From assembly GCF_000003815.2 (NCBI RefSeq), contig NC_049982.1:29997648-30051133 (forward strand): a stretch of 53,486 nt of DNA, in the 5' to 3' direction. Under the pieces are notes generated by a model. That model was not told the origin of the DNA and did no database searches. It saw only the letters and a list, made by a program, of their open reading frames with translations. Positions 33,001 through 44,063 of the stretch are shown here, piece after piece. Each line of letters starts with the position of its first letter. Positions within the stretch are counted from its first letter, which is position 1. The position numbers and the translations under genes were made by a program. The stretch comes from Branchiostoma floridae (lineage: Eukaryota; Chordata; Leptocardii; Amphioxiformes; Branchiostomatidae).

Positions 33001-36000
33001 ATGTATGTGAGAGGTGGTATGAAGGAGATCGCAGCCATATTGTTTTTGCTTCTCTTGGTAGCTGCCTGTGCAGCTTCATATAGTCAGACCTCACCTCCTT
33101 GTAAGACAGCTGCATGGTTGAAGTGTGTGCCTATCAGGGACAAGCCGGAAATTTCACTCGATGAGAGGTCTGGCACACGTGTATGTGTGGTGTGTGAGGG
33201 CCTGGACAATGGTCTTGCCTACGGAAGTCATCTTACTTTTCATGCTAGGGCCGAGCTTGTTGCAGTAAGAGGATATCCATTCCATGTCGTATCGGCAACG
33301 ACTCTGAAACCCCTCAAGCATTATGAGGTAAACACCTTGGCCTTGGTAGATGCTAAGATCACCGATGTGGAGAACAACACCTTCGCTGGGTTGTCCAGTC
33401 TTCGCCAACTGTCGCTAGATTCTAACAGGTTAACACATGTCAAACAGGGCTGGTTTCTAGGCCTGGAGAATCTCCTGACACTCATTTTGTCCAACAACCA
33501 CATCAAGAAAATTGATCCTGGCAGCTTCGAGAATCTAGCTCGCCTGATCAACTTGAATCTACGGAGCAACCTGTTACACGTTGTAGACCCTGCCTGGCTA
33601 AATGGGCTAATATTCATCAAGGCCATAGACCTGGGGTTAAATAAAATCAGCATCATTTTACCAGGATCATTCAAACACCTACCCTTGACCTGGTTAGACC
33701 TAAGGGGTAACGATCTGTCATCATTGAATGATGTGCTTTGGGGAGAGTCTTATCCATTAAGACTCCATGTCGGCAGTGACATGTTGTCATCTATTCGTGA
33801 TGGGACACCACATAGAATGACGTGGAGCCTACATCGGGAGGATAAAATGATGAGAGGGTCACCAGCAACATTGGTTGTTGAGGTGCCCAAGTTCCTCTTC
33901 TGTGTCAGGCTGTACCAAGGGCCTAGTAGGCACAACAGAGCAACTGATGAAGTCTTGTTCCGGTGGATGTCTGGTGGCAATCGTAGCACATCATGTGGTG
34001 GTTTGGATCGTACCATCTCCATCCAGGATCCTGTAGTTGTCTTGGCTATTGATGGCTCTCTTGGAGACAAACTGGTCCCCAAAACGCTTGACCAGTGCAG
34101 GCAGGTTTGGAAATACGATGGGGGTGTTTCCGTAACAGTTGGATCTGTGGAAAGTCCACTCTTCCGACTGGTTTCGTTGGCTACAGGTAATGCAACTTTT
34201 GAAGGCGTTGCCATGTCATTCATTGAGGCAGAAGACACAAACACACTGTCTACAACAGAATCCGAATGCACCCACCAAAAGGATAGCAACCACTCAAACA
34301 CCACGCATGACAATACAAGGAATATACCCTGCATTCTGATCACTAAAGATGAACACATGAAGTTGTTCTTCACCATTCCCCAGGTGCAATGCCAGACACA
34401 GACAACACCAACAACCACTTACAGAACAGATACTAACGACTCAGGCAGCCTGTCACACTACTTTGAGTTCACAGAAAAAGACATCTTCACATCTTCACAA
34501 ATGGGAGACAACTATACACTGCAGGCGAGTGACACACCTGAACAAGATGTACCCACAACAGCAGATCACGGTCTCATCTCAGTTGTCGTCTCGGTTGTGC
34601 TTGGTCTGGTCGTGCTGTCCCTTGTAGTGCTGGTATGGAAAGTATGCTCATCATGGCAAAGCGTTGAAGATGGGAGGGCCAGCGACGATGCACACTTTTG
34701 GACAATCCCGCTTGGGGTTGCCCTCCCCGGCTTGCTGAGGTCGGCGTCCCTTCCCACCTGCTCGAGAAAGATGGCGTCGGATGACGTAGCCTCCTGTAGG
34801 TCATTACCGGCTGTCCTGCACCCCATCGAGCCTTCTTACAGCGAGATCCCAGATGACATAGCAGCTGCTCAGAGGCCATTGCCTCGTCTCCCTCATGAAT
34901 ACTGGGAGATTCCAGATGCCGTCATGGTACGGTCAGCTTCTCTCCCTGTAGTAAGGTGCATTCTCAGGGACGATGCGGTATCATGTATATCGCTTCCCGC
35001 CTTCAGTACGATCCCTGCTGATCACCGGGCCGCTGCACATCGCCCTCCGCCTGTACCAACACACACCTACGGTGAGATCCCAGACGATGATGAGAGCGGA
35101 CCTGTCCCTATCTATGCTGATGCTGCAGATTGTTCACGTCATCATCTCGTCACAAACAGGAGAGAGAATCGACGGGCTTGCCGAGATAGTAACACAACCT
35201 CAAGTAGACACCTATCTGGAAGTTTCCTTGTCACATATGGGTTGACTGAACAGGCTAGAGCCCAACGTAGCAACGTTTACAGAGATCCTTCTGAGGTCGT
35301 ATTCATGAGAGCACCTAGACAGCTGAGGACAGCTTTGGTAACTCAGCCTGCTGACCAAGGTTTGGGTGCGTACGACAATGTCACAGATGCTTTCCTGTCC
35401 CTTCCTCTTGTCACAGAGCCAAACACCTATGTGCAATGTGATATTCTAGGGGAGAGAACCCATATAACAGGACGGCCGACGTCCCCTCCTCTTGTCACAG
35501 AGCCTAACACCTACATGCCATGTGAGATATCAAGGGAGGGAACCCGTATCACACCACGGCGCGCCTCCCTTCCCCTTGTCACACTGCCTAACACCTATGT
35601 GGAATGTGATATTCTGGGGGAGAGAATCCGTATCACACCACGGCGTGCGCCCCTTCCTCTTGTCACACTGCCTAACACCTATGTGCAATGTGGTATTCTA
35701 GGAGAGAGAACCCGTATCACACAACGACGTATGTCTCTTCCTCTCGTTACGTTGCCTAACACCTATGAGCAAAGTGATTTTCTTGGGGAAGGAACCTGTA
35801 TTATACCACAGCGTACTTCCCTTCCCCTTGTCACAGTGCCTAACACCTATGTGCAATGTGACATTATGGGGGATAGAACCTGTATCACACAACGGCGTCC
35901 GCTGGTTACAGTGCCTAACACCTATCTGCAATGTGAGATTTCAGGGGAGGGAACCCCTATCACACCACGCCGTGCGTCCCTTCCCCTTGTCACACTGCCT

Positions 36001-36261
36001 AACACCTATGTGCAATGTGATATTCCAGAGGATAGAACACGACGTATCACACCGCAGCGTACGTCCAATTCCACACTGCCTAATACCTACTGGCCATGGG
36101 ATATTCAAAGGCAGAGAACCCGTGTAACAGGCAGGCGTCCGTCCCTTCCCCTTCTCACGGTGCCTAACACCTACATGCCATGTGAGATATCAGGGGAGGG
36201 AATCCGTATGACACCCACTTCCACATTCACAAACACTTACTGGCCATGGGGTATTCCATAG
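33001..36261 (+). CDS. LRR single-pass receptor-like protein, repeat-rich tail
   Basis: Uninterrupted 1086 codons to TAG. The second ATG (residue 7, 33019) has a better -3 base and starts the signal peptide directly ([20 protein letters not shown]). Ectodomain: cysteine-containing N-cap region, then five to six leucine-rich repeats at about 110-245 ([53 protein letters not shown]). A roughly 270-residue region with several N-x-S/T sites follows. Membrane span about 525-546 ([19 protein letters not shown]). Cytoplasmic half: RSASLP at 580-585 and 644-649, YSEI (613), RPLPRLP (625-631) followed by YWEI (634), YGEI (690), YDNV (791), then from 802 to the end ten to eleven units built on [19 protein letters not shown]. 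There is no kinase, TIR or death domain. Family not recognised beyond LRR membrane proteins. The absence of introns and the repeat-driven tail suggest a fast-evolving or retro-derived gene. It probably acts as a surface receptor or adhesion molecule signalling through phosphotyrosine docking (inference). Confidence 0.85.
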   Translation: MYVRGGMKEIAAILFLLLLVAACAASYSQTSPPCKTAAWLKCVPIRDKPEISLDERSGTRVCVVCEGLDNGLAYGSHLTFHARAELVAVRGYPFHVVSATTLKPLKHYEVNTLALVDAKITDVENNTFAGLSSLRQLSLDSNRLTHVKQGWFLGLENLLTLILSNNHIKKIDPGSFENLARLINLNLRSNLLHVVDPAWLNGLIFIKAIDLGLNKISIILPGSFKHLPLTWLDLRGNDLSSLNDVLWGESYPLRLHVGSDMLSSIRDGTPHRMTWSLHREDKMMRGSPATLVVEVPKFLFCVRLYQGPSRHNRATDEVLFRWMSGGNRSTSCGGLDRTISIQDPVVVLAIDGSLGDKLVPKTLDQCRQVWKYDGGVSVTVGSVESPLFRLVSLATGNATFEGVAMSFIEAEDTNTLSTTESECTHQKDSNHSNTTHDNTRNIPCILITKDEHMKLFFTIPQVQCQTQTTPTTTYRTDTNDSGSLSHYFEFTEKDIFTSSQMGDNYTLQASDTPEQDVPTTADHGLISVVVSVVLGLVVLSLVVLVWKVCSSWQSVEDGRASDDAHFWTIPLGVALPGLLRSASLPTCSRKMASDDVASCRSLPAVLHPIEPSYSEIPDDIAAAQRPLPRLPHEYWEIPDAVMVRSASLPVVRCILRDDAVSCISLPAFSTIPADHRAAAHRPPPVPTHTYGEIPDDDESGPVPIYADAADCSRHHLVTNRRENRRACRDSNTTSSRHLSGSFLVTYGLTEQARAQRSNVYRDPSEVVFMRAPRQLRTALVTQPADQGLGAYDNVTDAFLSLPLVTEPNTYVQCDILGERTHITGRPTSPPLVTEPNTYMPCEISREGTRITPRRASLPLVTLPNTYVECDILGERIRITPRRAPLPLVTLPNTYVQCGILGERTRITQRRMSLPLVTLPNTYEQSDFLGEGTCIIPQRTSLPLVTVPNTYVQCDIMGDRTCITQRRPLVTVPNTYLQCEISGEGTPITPRRASLPLVTLPNTYVQCDIPEDRTRRITPQRTSNSTLPNTYWPWDIQRQRTRVTGRRPSLPLLTVPNTYMPCEISGEGIRMTPTSTFTNTYWPWGIP
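35404..36258 (+). repeat. 84-bp coding minisatellite (28-aa units)
   Basis: Ten to eleven units encoding PLVT(L/V/E)PNTY-x-x-(C/W)-(D/E)-I, then a [13 protein letters not shown]-type second half. The tyrosine is kept in every unit. The second half keeps RRxSL or a close variant in most units. Unit 6 is shortened after QRR, and units 9 and 11 have YWPW in place of YVQC. Lengths differ by whole codons, so the frame is preserved. Confidence 0.92.
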
Positions 36262-36295
36262 GGCATTTTCTATCCACAATGTGCGGATACCTCTG

Positions 36296-36412
36296 TCACA
36301 CACACACACGTGCACACACACTAACACACGCCCACATACACACACGCCCACAGTCGCAAACACGCACACACACACACACACACACAAACACATACACACA
36401 CACACACACACA
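36296..36412. repeat. (CA)n microsatellite
   Basis: CA-rich tract beginning 35 bp after the LRR stop codon, interrupted by GCCCACA and GTCGCAAA segments. Confidence 0.95.
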
Positions 36413-36900
36413 TTTTCATTACTTCAACAGAACAATTTGTCACAACATAATTACAAGACATTCGTAATTGCACCACACTGATAGACAGACAAGACAGTGT
36501 ACGATGAATATTTAGACTTGCCTTGATTAAATCGACACATGCATGAAGACAACTGAAATGGAGTAATATTCGCCCATGTAACGTTTATAACTAAGTTGAA
36601 TTTCACCTTTTTCGTACCTACCAATGATATCACATCATATGATTAGGAACTCTTTGAGACAAATTTCAAACAATGCAATACCCCACTTTCAAACGTCCCT
36701 TCCTACCGATGATATGGTTTCAAATATATTCATCAAATTGCTCATATCATGGTGACAAAAACGTTGGCAATTGCACGGCAATAACAAACAGGCTCGCTTT
36801 GTGATGATTATCAAACTTGATAGAATTTGACGCATGGAGGAAGTCAGATGATAAAAGAGCCATTCGTATGAAGGTGGTAACAAAAATGACATTCAACCTT
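36413..36900 (+). repeat. Dispersed repeat, right flank of LRR gene
   Basis: TTTTCATTACTTCAACAGAA, CAATTTGTCACAACATAATT, GACAGTGTACGATGAATATT, CAACTGAAATGGAGTAATAT and CTACCAATGATATCACATCA align with 31400-31640, same orientation. A second unit follows from about 36700. Confidence 0.75.
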
Positions 36901-37177
36901 GTTATGATACAAATGAGCAGAAACTTTTCCTCAGACACTAAAATTATTTGAGACTTTGCTTGTTCAAGATAACCTATGGCACCCCTCGTCTCTCTTTTGT
37001 GATGGATAGTCAGCTCGAATGTAAAAAGACTTTTTAATTGAATATTTAGCAAGTTAAAACGGCTTGCTAAGAAATAACCATCACTATTAGCGACCCTGAC
37101 CATGGTGCTAAACACTATAGCCAAGTCTATTTTCCTAAAACTTTTAGGGAAAAAACGTTATTACTAGAAAGTTAAAA

Positions 37178-37383
37178 CTAGTTCACCTTTATCCGCGGGG
37201 TATCCTATATTCGTTTTGTTTTCAAAACAGGGTTTTCGGGGGACCAATAACGTTTGGTTTCGAATTGCAATATTTTCAAAATTTTGCAGTTTAAAACCAC
37301 CGTCCACTTTATATCCCAAGATATTAATACCCTGTTTGGAAAAACAACGGATATAGGTTACCCTACGGATAAGGGTGAACTAG
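37178..37383. mobile_element. CTAGTTCACC-ended foldback MITE
   Basis: 206 bp. The left end CTAGTTCACCTTTATCCGCG is mirrored at the right by (inverse) CTAGTTCACCCTTATCCGTA, and the match continues inward for about 60 bp (GGGTA.CCTATAT.CGTT, AAACAGGGT). No coding capacity. Confidence 0.8.
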
Positions 37384-37639
37384 CGTTACATGGATATGAC
37401 ATTGACTGATTCAGTAATTTCTACATGTCAGGGAAAACGAGCTGAGGAATGAAGCATTTTTAGTTATACCGTTCGTTTTTTAGGAGTTGTAGAATAAACA
37501 TCGATCTGGCCTCTTGTCGAATGTATTAGGCCAACAGGGCTTGTACACGAAGAGAAAAAAAACTACGAAATCTAACAAAAACAGTTAACGGAATATAAAG
37601 GTTTAGTTTATAGCGTTGGGTGAAATGTTTGGTGGTTAA

Positions 37640-38590
37640 AATATTTCTGACCCCCGCAGCCTAATTGAATTGTAGTGTTGGTAGACACAGGTGTGAATAT
37701 GGAATATGAATATGTAGAAGTAGTAAGGTGGTACGTGATGGTGACAGCCAGTCCAACATCACTATATCATCATATTACAGCCAGTACAAAGGTAGAATAT
37801 GCTTGAGGAATATTGTATTATTATTATTGCGTAGAGTGAATGTTATGTAATAATCTTAATATCTAAAACATCGTTGCTTTGGCCTATTGTTGAAACAGGT
37901 GTGAATGTGGAATGTTAATATGTAAAAGTAGTACAGGTGGCGCGTGACAGCGAAAGTCCATCTTTATCATATAATATATCACAGCCAGTCCAATGACGGA
38001 ATAGCATGGATGAATATTGTATAAGAAGAGTCCATGTACTAGAATGATCTTCAAATCTAAATTATTGTTGATTTGGGTCCATGTTGGGAATATAAGAATG
38101 ACAGAACCAGTACATTTACAAAGAAAAACGAAGCTGACAAACGTTAGCTGAATATAAAAGGGATATACGTTCTAGTGTTGTGTCAGGTGATTCGCTAGCT
38201 GTAAAAAAAACTGATTCCAGTGCTAAAGGAGTGTCACGTGACAGTAATAAGTCCAATAAGGAAATAAGCTTGAGGAAAATTGTATTAGTTGAGTCAATTC
38301 TATGGAACTTAATTTATCTTCAAATGTAGCATATTCAACAAAAGAGTGCTTTTGCCACCTGTTGGGATTGAAAGGTTAACAGGGCATGTACATTCGAGAG
38401 AATCAACTTTGTAACCGGAAGCTGTGAAAAAGTGTTTGTTGATTATTAATGTACTTTCTAGCAAAGCGAGCCTCATTGAATTCCACCGCTTGTGGCAAGT
38501 TGTGCAGAAGTAGTAAAGTGTCACGAGATAGTAGGAGCCAGTCCAATGGATGAATAAGATTAAAGCATATTGTGTCCATTGATTCACAGG
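37640..38590 (+). repeat. Diverged tandem units around AGTAGTA..GTCC
   Basis: Four worn units with AGAAGTAGTAAGGTGG / AAAAGTAGTACAGGTGG / AGTAGTAAAGTGTCACGAGA, then CAGCCAGTCCAA, then GAATATTGTATTA-type landmarks at about 37715, 37925, 38225 and 38506. Spacing is irregular, 200-300 bp. Confidence 0.55.
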
Positions 38591-40131
38591 TAACTTTTTT
38601 TTTTTAAACTACATCTTCACATATGGAGTTGTGTAACATTAACCCAATGAGCTGTGACTGTCAGGCCTCAATATATCGGAGCAGGGCAAATCATAGGAAC
38701 TTGTACTAACTTTACATCGATATCTACAGCTTAACTCTTGACAAACACGGAGCTTGCAATGATCACGGACAAAAACTACGTATTCAAGCGGAGATATGTT
38801 GAATGACAAAATCGCCCAGAAAATATATTTTGTCGGGAGCTCAACTCCCGTTATTCCTGTAAGGAACATATTGGAGGACAAAATCACATCTTAAAGAAAC
38901 CTTTGGAAGACAGTGCTGTGTACGCCTATATGGAGAAAACTTAACAGTTCTGAACTTCACATCGCTACCATTACCATTTACATAAGTGATATTATACTCT
39001 ATAACGTGCATATTCATACTACACTGTAAGCGAGCTGCTCTCAATTCCCGAGGACACATGGACCCTACGACTATAAATGATGAAACTGCTGTAAGACTTC
39101 GAGACACCCGCGATTAAGTTTCTTACTGGTCGCGACAATGATACAGCTCATCACGGAACCACAGTTTACAGATGTCTACGTCTCGGTCTCTGCTACCCAG
39201 CTGACCCAATCTGTACCGGACGAACTACGTTGGCTATTATAGGGAGAAAAACATCGCCAGGGGACTTTTGCTATCAAATGAGTTGACAATGGGAAACATG
39301 AACCTAAGTTTGGACTGACTCCCCTGACGAATTTCCCGAATTCTACGGTCCCCCCGTAAGAAGGCCTAGTGGAGGCTACGTCTGACCAGTGTGAAACTGT
39401 CACATTCCCTACATATACAAAGTACAAAAATGCGTCCGTCATAACTAATAGATTCATCATATTGGACTGTGGCGTGGTCCGGTTCTACTCCACACGGCAT
39501 CTTAGCTGAGGATCTGTATCTCTAAAGCATGTGTGACTCTCCATCTTGGACTGTTTGGTTTCGCTGTCTGCAAGGAGACCTGAATTTCGTCTTCATCATT
39601 AAGACACCTGGATATACAGGGTCATCAGATTCGAATATCTCGTGGATACTTCATCGCACTTCTTGATAAATCTATGGTATGACGCTAGTAGGTCAAATGT
39701 GCTAGAAGACTGGACTGCAACAGGAAAACACGAGCGTTAATCTACATTGGCTAGTTTAATTTACCTTTGGCAAAATGTATTATACTTGTTATACCGAGGC
39801 TCTGACATGTCAAAGCTCATAGTCTTTTAATGTAGAATTTCTTTATCCATCCTTTTGTTGGTGACTGATAAAAATAATGCTACAAGTCCAAACTTAAAAC
39901 CTCAATTGAACTGTCTATATTTAGCTGTTTAATACATGTATTGATATCAAAAACAGTTTTGCTGTCTTGATGGTAGTTGAATCCCTTACAACACAATATA
40001 TATCTAATTGTATTGTACATGTCGTGGTGAGTATCCTTGTGAAATTTTCTGCTTTTAACTAAACAGTAAATAAGGCCTGTTATTGTGTGATTAAGAAAAC
40101 TTCTTTTTTACATTTGTCTGGTGATTTGAAG
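38591..40131. other. Intergenic; possible decayed coding at 39139-39514
   Basis: No intact gene. On the plus strand a frame from 39139 reads MIQLITEPQFTDVYVSVSA and later, past three in-frame stops, KFGLTPLTNFPNSTVPP and VEATSDQCETVTFPTYTKY. This may be a decayed coding segment, but other frames there look equally good. Confidence 0.3.
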
Positions 40132-40341
40132 CATACGTTTTAGGAAATAATGTAATTAACACAATTCATACGTTTTAGGAAATAATGTAATTAACACAAT
40201 TCATACGTTTTAGGAAATAGTGTAATAAACACAATTCATACGTTTTAGGAAATAGTGTAATAAACACAATTCATACGTTTTAGGAAATAGTGTAATAAAC
40301 ACAATTCATACGTTTTAAGGAGTAGTGTAATAAAAACAATT
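40132..40341. repeat. 35-bp minisatellite, six units
   Basis: Six head-to-tail units of CATACGTTTTAGGAAATAGT plus GTAATAAACACAATT. The first two have AATAATGTAATTAACAC and the last is the most diverged (TTAAGGAGTAG). The sharing pattern suggests growth by unit duplication from the right-hand variants. Confidence 0.95.
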
Positions 40342-40537
40342 CTCAGTGCGCTTTGTCATGACGTCATCCTTGAAACATCATAATCATATGATGTTAGTTG
40401 TCAACTTGTATGTAATACGAGTCTACCACACGACTGTAACTTTGTGCACCAAAATCTTCTTTAATACAGAAATAAAAGACTTGTTGGCTGTACTACCATG
40501 TTTTGTCACTTCAGTTCATGTTACAACAGTTTATGGT

Positions 40538-40635
40538 TAATCTCCAAGCAGATCCTACGGTGCCATGAAATAGTATCAAAGCTGGCCAAGGTTTTGATAC
40601 TGTCGTATGTCACCGTAGGATCTGCTTGGAGATTA
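40538..40635. mobile_element. TAATCTCC-type MITE, perfect 9-bp duplication
   Basis: 98 bp. TAATCTCCAAGCAGATCC starts a 25-bp perfect terminal inverted repeat, continuing with mismatches to about 43 bp and leaving almost no loop. Flanks GTTTATGGT (40529-40537) and GTTTATGGT (40636-40644) are identical. Best-preserved copy of the family in the window. Confidence 0.92.
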
Positions 40636-41044
40636 GTTTATGGTGTAAATTCTGAAAATCTAGATAACTTCAATCTTTTCGTTGTTGTTTTACCAATATT
40701 GTTTATTTGCGTTCTCTCTCATAACTTTACTGAAAATTAAGGTACTTCTTGTTTTTCTGGAAATAAGAATATTAATTTGCTAAGTATCCTTGTTTTGATG
40801 TGGTCAGGATTAATGGGCTGTGGCGTAGAAGGGGCGAAGCGGTAGGGTGAAGTTATGACGGAAGTTCATTGTACAGATCAGCTGCAATGCCTACATTTAT
40901 CGCTAGATGTCAGTGCTAGACCGTGAGGTGAGTGACCTAGAGGACAGAGGACGGTCAAACAGGAAGAACAAGCAGAACTGGGCAACCCTGGCTGTTTGTT
41001 AACAGCTGAACAAATACATAAATAAGTAAATAAACAAGCAGAAG

Positions 41045-41530
41045 TCACCAAGGGTTCAATACTCAGAGACAGCCAATTCAAACCAAGTAAAACTCAGCAC
41101 CAACAGGCCACGAAACAAGAAACGTTATACAAGAACAACAAGAAGTATTAGTCGGGAATCAGGTGAGGCAAACTTTGGTTACCTGGTGTGATATCGGAAG
41201 GCAGGTGTCACCAAGAGTTCAATACCCAGACAGACAATTGAGAACTATACCAAGTCAAACTCAGCACTAACAGACCACTTCCAACGAAATAATAGTCGTT
41301 ATACAAGTAAAAAAAACGACAACAATGATCATTCTGAAATCAGGTGACACAAAATTTGGTTTCCTTATGACTGATACGATATCGGAAGACAGGTGTCACC
41401 AAGAGTTCAATACGCAGACTAAACTGAGCCAATAGACCATGTCTAGCTAAACAATATACGCCAAACAAGGACAACAACAATGAACCAGGTGAGTTGCTTT
41501 TCTGGTGTCATATCGTAGGACAGCAGGTGC
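41045..41530 (+). repeat. Three tandem units, about 165-190 bp
   Basis: Units start TCACCAAG(A/G)GTTCAATAC at 41045, 41208 and 41396. They share CAGCAC.AACAG, CGTTATACAAG, AACAA.AA..A and GATATCGGAAG.CAGGTG. The third unit is shorter. Confidence 0.75.
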
Positions 41531-41569
41531 TTCTTCGTCCTGTTGGTACAGGGTTTATTCAGCATTAGT

Positions 41570-42010
41570 GGTGGATACAAAACCGTTTTTTTTTTCTTGT
41601 TGGACCAGTCAGGAAAAACCGAGCCTAAAAAAACTCAGTGGATCGGACGTTGGACTGATTAAAAAATGAACAGATTATACCGACTCTATGGCGGCAGGCA
41701 TTCACGTGCTTTGAGGCTTATTGGTCCAAGAGATAGCAAGAGCGAAGTGGACCAGAGTTGATTTTTGTCATGTTTCTACAGTCAAACTTGGTCTAACAGA
41801 GACAATTGTTGACGTGAAAATAGGAATTATTATTCCAGATTTCTTTGTAGTGAAATGGACCATCGTTTTGAGTATTTCCATATAATATTCACAAACAATT
41901 AGGTCCATGTTCAGGTCAGGACCTGGACCTGATCTTCTGGACCTGGACCGTAACTGTTTCTGTACCGGTATCCACCGTACCCCACCCCTTTTCAGTACCG
42001 TGCATAACGG
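41570..42010 (+). repeat. Dispersed repeat pair, copy 1
   Basis: Landmarks TTTTTTTTTCTTGTTGGACCA, GGCGGCAGGCATT, AAGAGCGAAGT, GTTTCTACAGTCAAA, TTTTGAGTATT and TTCAGGTCAGGACCTGG recur in the same order at 43030-43500. Copy 2 lies inside the TTA-flanked element at 42845-43736, so copy 1 may be a solo or end-deleted relative of that element. Confidence 0.7.
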
Positions 42011-42595
42011 TGATATCACTCCCTGTAAATAGCGTTGCGATATCAAGACAAAGAATGCTACTTTGTGTCACATTGTCAAAACCAAAGGTCACGTTGGGCG
42101 GGGGTGAAAGTGGGGAGCTAATGTCACCACAAGGGGTTGGCGGAAAAACCTGACCAGTCCGGGTAGTGGAAAAACCTGTCTAGTGTAGAAATAGTGTTTG
42201 CATAGGGGCGACAAGTCTAAGATTACTAAGAGGATAAAAAAAACAGTAATTGAAATCATAATTTGTGCAAAAACAACTCGTGGATAGAAAAAGAGAAATC
42301 AATCACATTTATTTTATCGGAATACGTGTCTGATTTTTCATTTCACTTTTTAGTCATCGTATTACAACTCAGTTAGCCATTTGCGTCATAAAGCTTGGGT
42401 GCACTATATGCATATGATTTCGAATACTACGTAAGAATACGATTTTTTATACTTTTATGCATGGGGTTGACAGAAAAGGCTGGACTGTCTACCTGGTTAT
42501 GCACATTCATAATGATCACTCCTGAAGATATGGATCATAGACTTAGTGATCAACATGACGTCAGCCAAGTATCATCATTATGTCCTCTCTTTCAG

Positions 42596-42763
42596 ATCAA
42601 AGAAAGTACAGTTTGATGTTCAATTGATCATCAGCAGGTTTGTCAAGATGGAGGTCATCTCTACAGTTATCCAGTTGGCTGGAGGAGCCATACTGACCAT
42701 TCTGGCTCTGGCTGTCTCCGTATACTACACTGAGCCTGCCTATGTCGTGCATTTCTTTTTAAG
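42596..42763 (+). CDS. Candidate first coding exon, signal-anchor peptide
   Basis: After a clear acceptor (TGTCCTCTCTTTCAG) come 52 non-coding bases, then ATG at 42648 and 38 codons to a donor (TTTTTAAG|GTAAAA) in phase 2. The peptide MEVISTVIQLAGGAILTILA continues hydrophobic to about residue 27 and ends TEPAYVVHFF: a typical N-terminal membrane anchor of an ER enzyme or small membrane protein. I do not recognise the family. The next plus-strand exon in the window (44064, PYROXD2) begins in phase 0, so the two do not join directly. The partner exons may be missing from the assembly. Confidence 0.5.
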
Positions 42764-42844
42764 GTAAAATTCACAACTGCCTGATTGTTCGGGCTTCACA
42801 CAATATAAATTGTATTTCCTTTGCTTTCCTTTCATTCAAGCTTA

Positions 42845-43736
42845 GGCCATGTTGATTTGATTATATGGATGACATCCTCTGGGAACTCCAAAACTGATGC
42901 GAGCGAGCGAATAAAAAAAAAGTTTGACCAAAAAAAAAGTTGCCTTCAGTATGAAATGAAAGTGGCCAGGAAGGTTGAACATAGGACAAAAACACATAGT
43001 ATGGTATACCAACAGTTAGGTGTAGGGTCCAGTACATCATACGGGTGCAAAAGATTTTTTTTTCTTCTTGGACCAATCCGACAAAAAAACAGACCTGAAA
43101 AAAATTAGAGGAACAGGTTTCGCCAATTACAAAATGGACACACTATGTCGGCAGGCATTTGGGGTCTTACGGGGGGGGGGGGGGGGAGGGGGGCAAGAAG
43201 AGAACAAGAGCGAAGTCAAGTAGAGTGTATAGTCAATTGTACCAAGTTTCTACAGTCAAAGGTACAGAGACAGTTAGCCTTTATTACATGGAGATGGGAT
43301 TTTAAAATGCCAGTGGGAGTCCAAAAATCCACCAAACAAATTCCTTTGTGGCAAAATTGACCAATTACCATTGTTTTGAGTATTGCCAGTTATCAAGTTT
43401 CCACAGACAATCAGGTCCAGGTTCAGGTCCGGACCTGGAAATGATCCTCTGGACCTGAACAGCACCTATGCCTGAATTTTCTGTACTGGTACCTCCTCCT
43501 ACCAACAATCGATTTTTTCTTTCTGTCCTTTCACATCTTATTCTTTGACTTAAGATTTATTTTGGCATTCTATGGCATCTGTTTTCTGATACTTTTTTTT
43601 TCAATCTACCGAATATTTGTGCTCATTTTACAGCTGCTTTGCACAATTTATTGTGTGGTCGAAAACTTTTTTTTTGGAAATGGCCGAAAATTGGTGCGAG
43701 CGCGGATGTCATCCATATAATCAAATCAACATGGCC
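42845..43736. mobile_element. 892-bp TIR element, TTA target duplication
   Basis: Begins GGCCATGTTGATTTGATTAT and continues ATGGATGACATCC; the right end is the exact inverse. Flanked by TTA at 42842-42844 and 43737-43739. It contains a G-run (about 43171-43186), T/A runs and repeat copy 2 (43030-43500), but no transposase, so it is non-autonomous. A TTA duplication fits PIF/Harbinger-type elements (inference). A shorter relative is at 49590-49832. Confidence 0.85.
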
Positions 43737-44063
43737 TTATCTGTATTGAACCATTACAATCATGAACGTACTTCTTAGAGCACCACCTTGCTCTATTTCA
43801 GGTCCTTTCTCCATTTATCACTGCAATTATGCATTCAAATAAAGTTAAAATAGTGCAAGAAAATATGGTAATTATTTTACATCAATCTTTTTATTGCTTC
43901 TGAGAAAAAGAAGGTATTGTTTTCAGTCTTTGCTTCAATATCTCATTAACATGTAAGTATTCCTTCCACCTAGCACATGCTCCTTTGTCAAGTATGAAAA
44001 TAAAACAGTATTTAAGTCTAAATTACAAATCATGTACACGTATATTCTACTTGTGACTTTTAG

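Noticed and set aside
33154-35931. Minus-strand frames inside the LRR gene
   Set aside because: Shadows of a GC-balanced coding region and of its 84-bp repeats.
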